Source: Acidobacteriaceae bacterium (GTDB taxonomy: Bacteria; Acidobacteriota; Terriglobia; Terriglobales; Acidobacteriaceae). Taken from it: a stretch of DNA of 10,758 bases. This document shows, piece by piece, positions 7,901-10,758 of this stretch. The notes beneath the pieces are model-generated. The model did not search any database, had not been told where the DNA came from, and saw only the letters and a program-made list of their open reading frames with translations. Positions within the stretch are counted from its first letter, which is position 1, and every line of letters begins with the position of its first letter. Where the stretch lies: contig PLUJ01000236.1 of NCBI GenBank assembly GCA_003165455.1, positions 29,244 through 40,001 of the forward strand. Reading direction: 5' to 3'. A program made the translations under genes and the position numbers.

Positions 7901-8881
7901 AACGCCGTGCTGGGCTCCGGAACCTGCGCTCCTACCGGCGAAGATGAACAATTTATCTTTCCTGCGGGTGCTACCGCTCCTGCGGGCGGATTCCATCTAC
8001 CCTACGGTCCGAACGGTCCAACCGTTCTGCCGGCCGGAACATCGCTCTCTGGTCTCGACCTTGTCGGCTTGCGTCGTTATTCTGCCCCGAACTGCAATCC
8101 GTTTACCGGCACCGGCTGCCCGGTCGATGGCGTTCCGGTCTTCACCGACATCTTCGCCGAAGACACGATTGCCAACTCCTCCTACAACGCGCTGGAGATG
8201 ATGCTGCAAAAACGCTTCTCGCATGGATTGCAATTCCAGGCGGCATACACGTTCAGCAAATCCATCGATGACGGTTCAACTTTTGAAGAAACGCTCAATC
8301 CATTCAATTTCAACGCCAGCCGCGCTCTCTCGCTTTTCAACTCGAAGCAACGTTTCGTAGTCAGCTACGATTGGGAGCTTCCCATCGCGAAGCGGCAAGG
8401 CTTTGCCGGCCGTATCGTCAACGACTGGGAAGTCTCCGGCATCACGCAATTCCAAAGCGGATTCCCCATCCGTCTCGATACCGAGGACGATACGGAACTG
8501 ATCAACAGCCTCTTTTTCCTTGGAACCGAGGCGCCCAGTCTGATCGGTCCGTTGCAAATCGAGAATCCGAAGAAGACTGGCGGCTTTTATCTCAACTACA
8601 ATCAATTTCAAGATCCTCCCCTCGGACAATTCAACAACGGCACCCAGCGCACCATTTGTTGCGGTCCGGGCCTTTCGGATTGGGATTTCTCGGTTCATAA
8701 GAAAATCGCCTTTAGCGAAAACAGGTATTTCCAGTTTCGTGCCGAAATTTTCAATGTGTTCAACCATACGAACTACTCGAACCCGGACGGCCACTATTCG
8801 GACGGTGCAACCGAGTTCGGCAAAATCACGGAAGCGGGCGATCCGCGCCTCGTCCAGTTCGCTTTAAAGTATTTCTTTTAG
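4997..8881 (+). CDS. Oar-like TonB-dependent outer-membrane receptor with carboxypeptidase-regulatory-like domain
   Basis: A 1,294-residue outer-membrane protein. An N-terminal signal peptide (hydrophobic CLAISLFLAV, cleavage probably after LSA at residue 36) precedes a carboxypeptidase-regulatory-like beta domain (about 41-125: GRVLGRVADPSGAVLAGAKV, GDYNFVEVVPGTYTV). ETVEVTSEAP at 129-138 resembles a TonB box. A plug follows (NELPLNTRDTYQFLQLQPGV, VNGGRTRSNNFSVNG, EEFRVITNTFDAEYGRNSGS, NVITKSGTNSFHG), then a large beta barrel ending in KYFF, the C-terminal aromatic typical of barrel insertion. Such receptors pull substrates across the outer membrane using TonB-ExbBD energy from the inner membrane. 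The family is heavily expanded in Acidobacteriota and substrates are rarely known. The mature protein has 12 cysteines, all in close pairs (389/429, 559/567, 757/776, 965/977, 1033/1041, 1221/1222), probably in surface loops. It shares a 164-base divergent region with the regulator; a polyamine or cationic peptide substrate is conceivable but unproven. Confidence 0.9.
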   Translation: MPLPLRWTPVNFKSICQKLVCLAISLFLAVPPPLSAQSANGRVLGRVADPSGAVLAGAKVTLVNEATGISRDALTNESGDYNFVEVVPGTYTVQFELTGFKKNVQKSVIVDLNQVVTLNSSLQIGGSQETVEVTSEAPQVDTTSTQLGAVINDRSVNELPLNTRDTYQFLQLQPGVQAQLGSSGSLFFGSDDAGSVSVNGGRTRSNNFSVNGGDANDQFVNTPTIQPTPDSVEEFRVITNTFDAEYGRNSGSVVNVITKSGTNSFHGNVYEYFRNTILDARGYPDPSTPQLNQNQFGGTFGGPIKKDRTFFFLSYEGRRIRAGQPGQLLNVPTSAERNATSGNFGGAGTFNQINPNLQIPAPYGMPYLQTPTGYQVPLVAQVLDGRPGCDQALGLGPNGIANLPPDTTNTTPQIDWTSVFPNGTIPSQCQDPVAANLLQQFVPAANNGASLYQAVPVGTDNADQFTARFDHRINDRQNFTAYYYFDDGRQLQPYNTFEASGANVPGFGNYNDLRFQQWNLSHTWTISSALVNEAHFTYMREGELGFLKNQTSNAVTSSCTGRASAYCFTGLSDSATIQNDFGTSPNLGITPGLPANLTGVPYVNISGGAEFGNNFEGFLPQVGNSFQWNDEISWVKGSHTIKFGADVRRSRFDQYYYFDLNGEYTFDNSGPNAIVPADGDQYAEFLLGLADGYTQGSGQREDIRSTSVYPFIQDSWKIKSNITLNYGLRWEYTPPPVDISGHVETFRPGQNSTVYPCGITTSTAYWQGYGVANPTCANTGSEPTGLVVPGDPGVPAGMTSTYYKAFAPRFGIAYSPNFSSGPLSTLFGSNGKTSIRAGWGLFYNPIEELVLAQFGAEPPFGGSSSLSDVFLNTPFVNQNNFQTPNPFGGIITPTKGQPTDLSLFRPILLYGEFQPHLRSQYTSQYNLTIQRELSNSMMFQIGYVGSQGHRLLASHDINPSNPQTCLDINAVLGSGTCAPTGEDEQFIFPAGATAPAGGFHLPYGPNGPTVLPAGTSLSGLDLVGLRRYSAPNCNPFTGTGCPVDGVPVFTDIFAEDTIANSSYNALEMMLQKRFSHGLQFQAAYTFSKSIDDGSTFEETLNPFNFNASRALSLFNSKQRFVVSYDWELPIAKRQGFAGRIVNDWEVSGITQFQSGFPIRLDTEDDTELINSLFFLGTEAPSLIGPLQIENPKKTGGFYLNYNQFQDPPLGQFNNGTQRTICCGPGLSDWDFSVHKKIAFSENRYFQFRAEIFNVFNHTNYSNPDGHYSDGATEFGKITEAGDPRLVQFALKYFF

Positions 8882-8907
8882 GCAAGGATTAGACTTTAAG
8901 ATGCAAC

Positions 8908-8927
8908 CCGGACGATTCTTCGTCCGG
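8908..8927 (+). terminator. GC-rich hairpin after the receptor gene, possible terminator
   Basis: CCGGACGA (8908-8915), loop TTCT, TCGTCCGG (8920-8927) form a perfect 8-bp stem 26 bases after the receptor stop. The following bases (CATTCTAATG) contain no T run, so this is not a classical Rho-independent terminator. It may slow polymerase, protect the 3' end, or be a fragment of an interspersed repeat. The remaining spacer to the aminotransferase (to 8986) shows no convincing promoter; it does contain the short palindrome GTGATCAC at 8953-8960. Confidence 0.45.
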
Positions 8928-8986
8928 CATTCTAATGGCCCCACTCACAGGAGTGATCACGGCCTGAGCTATCCCGGAGCAATTCG

Positions 8987-10363
8987 ATGTATCCCGATCT
9001 GCAGAAAGAACTCAGCACGTTTGAGCGCCGCACGCCCAAGTCCGCCGAGGCCTACAAGAAAAATTTGAAGCGCATCCCGCTCGGCGTGGCCAGCAACTAT
9101 CGACATTACGAACCCTGGCCCATCTTTGTGAAAGATGCCGGAGGCAGCAAGTTCCGCGACCTCGACGGCAACGAATACATCGATCACAACCTCACCTTCG
9201 GTGCGCTCATGGCTGGGCACTGCCATCCCGCCGTCATGAAGGCTGTTGAAAAACGTCTCTCCACCGGCACCATGTATGGCATGCCGCACGACATGGAATG
9301 GGAACTCGCCGAAGAAATCTGCAACCGCTTTCCGGTCGAAATGGTCCGCTTCGGAAATAGCGGTACCGAAGCCACTATGCACGCCATTCGCCTGGCACGC
9401 GCCGCAACCGGACGCGACAAGATCATCAAATTCGAAGGCGCATACCACGGCCTGCACGATTCCGCTCTCGTCAGCGTAAAGCCCCACGCGCCCGAGTTCG
9501 GTGACATCAACGATCCCACTCCGGTCTCCGGTGGCTTAGGCGTGCCAAAGTCAGCGATCGATAATGTGAAGATCGCAACCTTCAACGACCTCAGCAGCGT
9601 CGAACGCCGCTTCCAGCAAAATCCCGGCGAAATTGCCGCCATCATTCTCGAGCCCATCCTGATGAACGTCGGCCTCTGCATCCCGCAACCCGGCTTCCTC
9701 GAAGGCCTCCGCGCTCTTTCCACAAAATATGGCGCGCTCCTGATTTTCGACGAAGTAAAGACCGGCGCAAAGCTCGGCTGGGGCGGCGCCAGTGAATACT
9801 TCAAAGTGAAGCCCGACATGATCTGCCTCGCCAAGTCCATCGGCGGCGGCTTTCCCCTTGCCGCGTTCGGCGCGAGCAAGTCTGTCATGGATCTCATCTC
9901 GCAACACAAGGTTTTCCACGGCGGCACTTACAATACGAATCCCGTTTCAATGGCCGCCGGGCTCGCCACCTTCCGCGAGGTTCTCACTCGCGACAACTAC
10001 ACGCACGTCGACAAACTCGGCAAGAAGCTCGCCGACGGTTATCGCAGGACCATCGCAAAAGTTGGCCTGCAAGCCTACATCGCGCAAGCTGGAGCCAACG
10101 GCGCGCTCATGTTTTATCCCAACGAAATTCGCAACTACCGTGACTGGAACACCATCGATATCGATCTCTGGCGCCATTATTGGTTCGGCATGGTCAACCG
10201 CGGCGTGATGGCACAGCCTTACTGGTGGGACGAGCAGTGGACCATCTCCGTCCAGCACACCGAGGCGGACATCGATAAGCATCTATCTGCCTTCGATGAC
10301 ATCGCGTCGTCACTCGCGAGTGCGCAACAAGAGCGCGAAGCGCCAGTCGCCGTCGCGCATTAA
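8987..10363 (+). CDS. Class III PLP-dependent aminotransferase, glutamate-1-semialdehyde aminomutase-like
   Basis: Cytoplasmic PLP enzyme of 458 residues in fold-type I, class III. Visible motifs are the substrate-lobe RDLDGNEYIDHNLTFGALMAGHCHP (57-81, partial match to HemL), the phosphate-binding GNSGTEA (123-129), the ring-stacking AYHG (152-155), LEP (221-223), FDEVKTG with Asp255 binding the pyridine nitrogen, and LAKSIGGGFPLAAFG with Lys283 as the Schiff-base lysine. It is closest in appearance to HemL, but several segments differ (YHGLHDSALVSVKPH where HemL has a YHGHADSFLV-type stretch, and the C-terminal QPYWWDEQWTISVQHTEADID). I therefore read it as a catabolic or biosynthetic aminotransferase with an unknown amine or amino acid donor rather than the haem enzyme. 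The ATG at 8987 has GGAG seven bases upstream. Its place between a receptor and an APC permease, near a polyamine importer, suggests amine breakdown. Confidence 0.9.
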   Translation: MYPDLQKELSTFERRTPKSAEAYKKNLKRIPLGVASNYRHYEPWPIFVKDAGGSKFRDLDGNEYIDHNLTFGALMAGHCHPAVMKAVEKRLSTGTMYGMPHDMEWELAEEICNRFPVEMVRFGNSGTEATMHAIRLARAATGRDKIIKFEGAYHGLHDSALVSVKPHAPEFGDINDPTPVSGGLGVPKSAIDNVKIATFNDLSSVERRFQQNPGEIAAIILEPILMNVGLCIPQPGFLEGLRALSTKYGALLIFDEVKTGAKLGWGGASEYFKVKPDMICLAKSIGGGFPLAAFGASKSVMDLISQHKVFHGGTYNTNPVSMAAGLATFREVLTRDNYTHVDKLGKKLADGYRRTIAKVGLQAYIAQAGANGALMFYPNEIRNYRDWNTIDIDLWRHYWFGMVNRGVMAQPYWWDEQWTISVQHTEADIDKHLSAFDDIASSLASAQQEREAPVAVAH

Positions 10364-10377
10364 ATTTTGTAGAAATG

Positions 10378-10404
10378 TGGGGACAGCCGCCCTCGGTTGT
10401 CCCT
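10378..10404. repeat. Strong palindrome, first half of a composite intergenic repeat
   Basis: GGGACAGCCG (10380-10389), loop CCCT, CGGTTGTCCC (10394-10403) pair over ten positions with a single G-T wobble. It begins 16 bases after the aminotransferase stop and could act as a transcription-attenuating or mRNA-stabilising hairpin; no T tract follows. I recall GGGGACAGCCGCCCTCGG-type sequences as recurrent intergenic elements in Acidobacteriota genomes, but only one copy is in this window. Confidence 0.6.
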
Positions 10405-10420
10405 GCCGATCTTAAAACTT

Positions 10421-10456
10421 TGTCATTCCGAACCGGGCAAAGCCCGGTGAGGAATC
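10421..10456. repeat. REP-like palindrome, second half of the composite intergenic repeat
   Basis: Outer arms ATTCC (10425-10429) and GGAAT (10451-10455) flank a GA/GA internal loop, then ACCGGGC (10432-10438), loop AAA, GCCCGGT (10442-10448). The form TGTCATTCCGA...GAGGAATCTGC matches a high-copy intergenic repeat that I recall from Acidobacteriota. The whole gap from 10364 to 10483 is noncoding and is mostly these two palindromes; I see no clear promoter in it. Confidence 0.65.
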
Positions 10457-10483
10457 TGCTGTTCGTCGGTCTCAACCGGTATC

Positions 10484-10758
10484 TTGTCCACCACCGCCCA
10501 ACCCGCCACGCCTCACCTGATCCGCGCCCTCGGGCGTCGCGACCTCGTCCTTCTCTTCGTCGTCGCCGTCTTCAACTTGAACGTCGTCCCTTCCATTGCC
10601 GCCAACGGCGGCGTCACCATCTGGCTCTGGATCATCTCTCTAGTTTTATTTTTCTGGCCGCAAGGCATCGCCGTCATCGAACTCGCGCACCGCTATCCCG
10701 GCGAAGGCGGCGTCTATCTCTGGGCCAAAGAGGTTTTCGGCGACTTCCACGGATTCCT
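10484..10758 (+). CDS. APC-superfamily amino acid/amine permease (5' part, runs off right edge)
   Basis: An open frame runs from after a TGA at 10448-10450 to the window end without a stop. The 91 complete codons from TTG at 10484 read MSTTAQPATPHLIRALGRRD, then the first membrane helix LVLLFVVAVFNLNVVPSIAA, a GG-containing turn, and a second helix (IWLWIISLVLFFWPQGIAVIEL). AHRYPGEGGVYLWAKEVFGDFHGF follows, matching the strongly conserved E-L-x-x-R-x-P-x-E-G-G-x-Y-x-W signature after helix 2 of APC amino-acid permeases. The start is uncertain: TTG 10484 is the first common start codon in the frame, it lacks a clear Shine-Dalgarno, and no ATG is available. It lies co-directional with and 120 bases after the aminotransferase, so it may supply that enzyme's substrate. 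Substrate class (amino acid versus polyamine) cannot be read from this fragment. Confidence 0.82.
   Translation, partial: MSTTAQPATPHLIRALGRRDLVLLFVVAVFNLNVVPSIAANGGVTIWLWIISLVLFFWPQGIAVIELAHRYPGEGGVYLWAKEVFGDFHGF

Noticed and set aside
8276..8794. Minus-strand open frame opposite the receptor C-terminus
   Set aside because: It is a shadow of the barrel-coding frame with no domain signal.
8953..8960. GTGATCAC palindrome upstream of the aminotransferase as an operator
   Set aside because: Eight bases with no extended symmetry and no second copy in the window are too little to support an operator.
9184..9927. 247-codon open frame on the minus strand inside the aminotransferase
   Set aside because: It is antisense to conserved PLP motifs, has low-complexity basic and serine-rich composition, and no ribosome site was evident.
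8987..10363. Calling the aminotransferase hemL
   Set aside because: The core motifs are shared across the class III family, while the substrate-lobe and C-terminal segments differ and no haem genes are nearby.
10364..10483. CRISPR array or tRNA in the gap before the permease
   Set aside because: The palindromes are single copies without regular spacers, and no cloverleaf with a T-arm GTTC consensus in the right place was found.

Overview
The window looks like chromosomal DNA from an Acidobacteriota member (Terriglobia-like). The reasons are a ~1,300-residue Oar-type TonB-dependent receptor with an N-terminal carboxypeptidase-regulatory-like domain, moderately high GC, and a palindromic intergenic repeat of a kind I recall from that phylum. 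The taxonomic call is an inference, because no rRNA or marker gene is present.

Layout. The left half (1-4832) is one minus-strand transcription unit, read right to left. It encodes a three-domain MerR-HTH/XRE-HTH/cupin regulator, then PotD-like lipoprotein, PotA-like ATPase, and PotB-like and PotC-like permeases of a spermidine/putrescine-type ABC importer. It ends with the first 14 codons of a further gene that starts with a twin-arginine (Tat) signal. The last three junctions overlap (TAATG, GTGA, ATGA), which points to translational coupling. The right half runs on the plus strand: the TonB-dependent receptor (4997-8881), a class III PLP aminotransferase related to glutamate-1-semialdehyde aminomutase (8987-10363), a block with two strong palindromes (10378-10456), and the 5' end of an APC-superfamily amino-acid/amine permease running off the right edge.

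Regulation. The 164-bp divergent region (4833-4996) holds a perfect 8-bp inverted repeat with a 9-bp spacer. That spacer contains an exact TATAAT -10 box for the minus-strand unit, and the left arm overlaps a possible -10 of an opposing plus-strand promoter with an exact TTGACA. It is the best candidate operator for the adjacent regulator.

Working model (inference). The locus may be an acquisition and catabolism island for polyamines or similar cationic amines. It has an outer-membrane receptor, periplasmic lipoprotein and ABC importer, a second APC permease, an aminotransferase, an exported Tat substrate, and a PuuR-like cupin regulator carrying an extra MerR DNA-binding domain. The receptor's substrate is unknown, and its membership rests on adjacency and the shared promoter region only.
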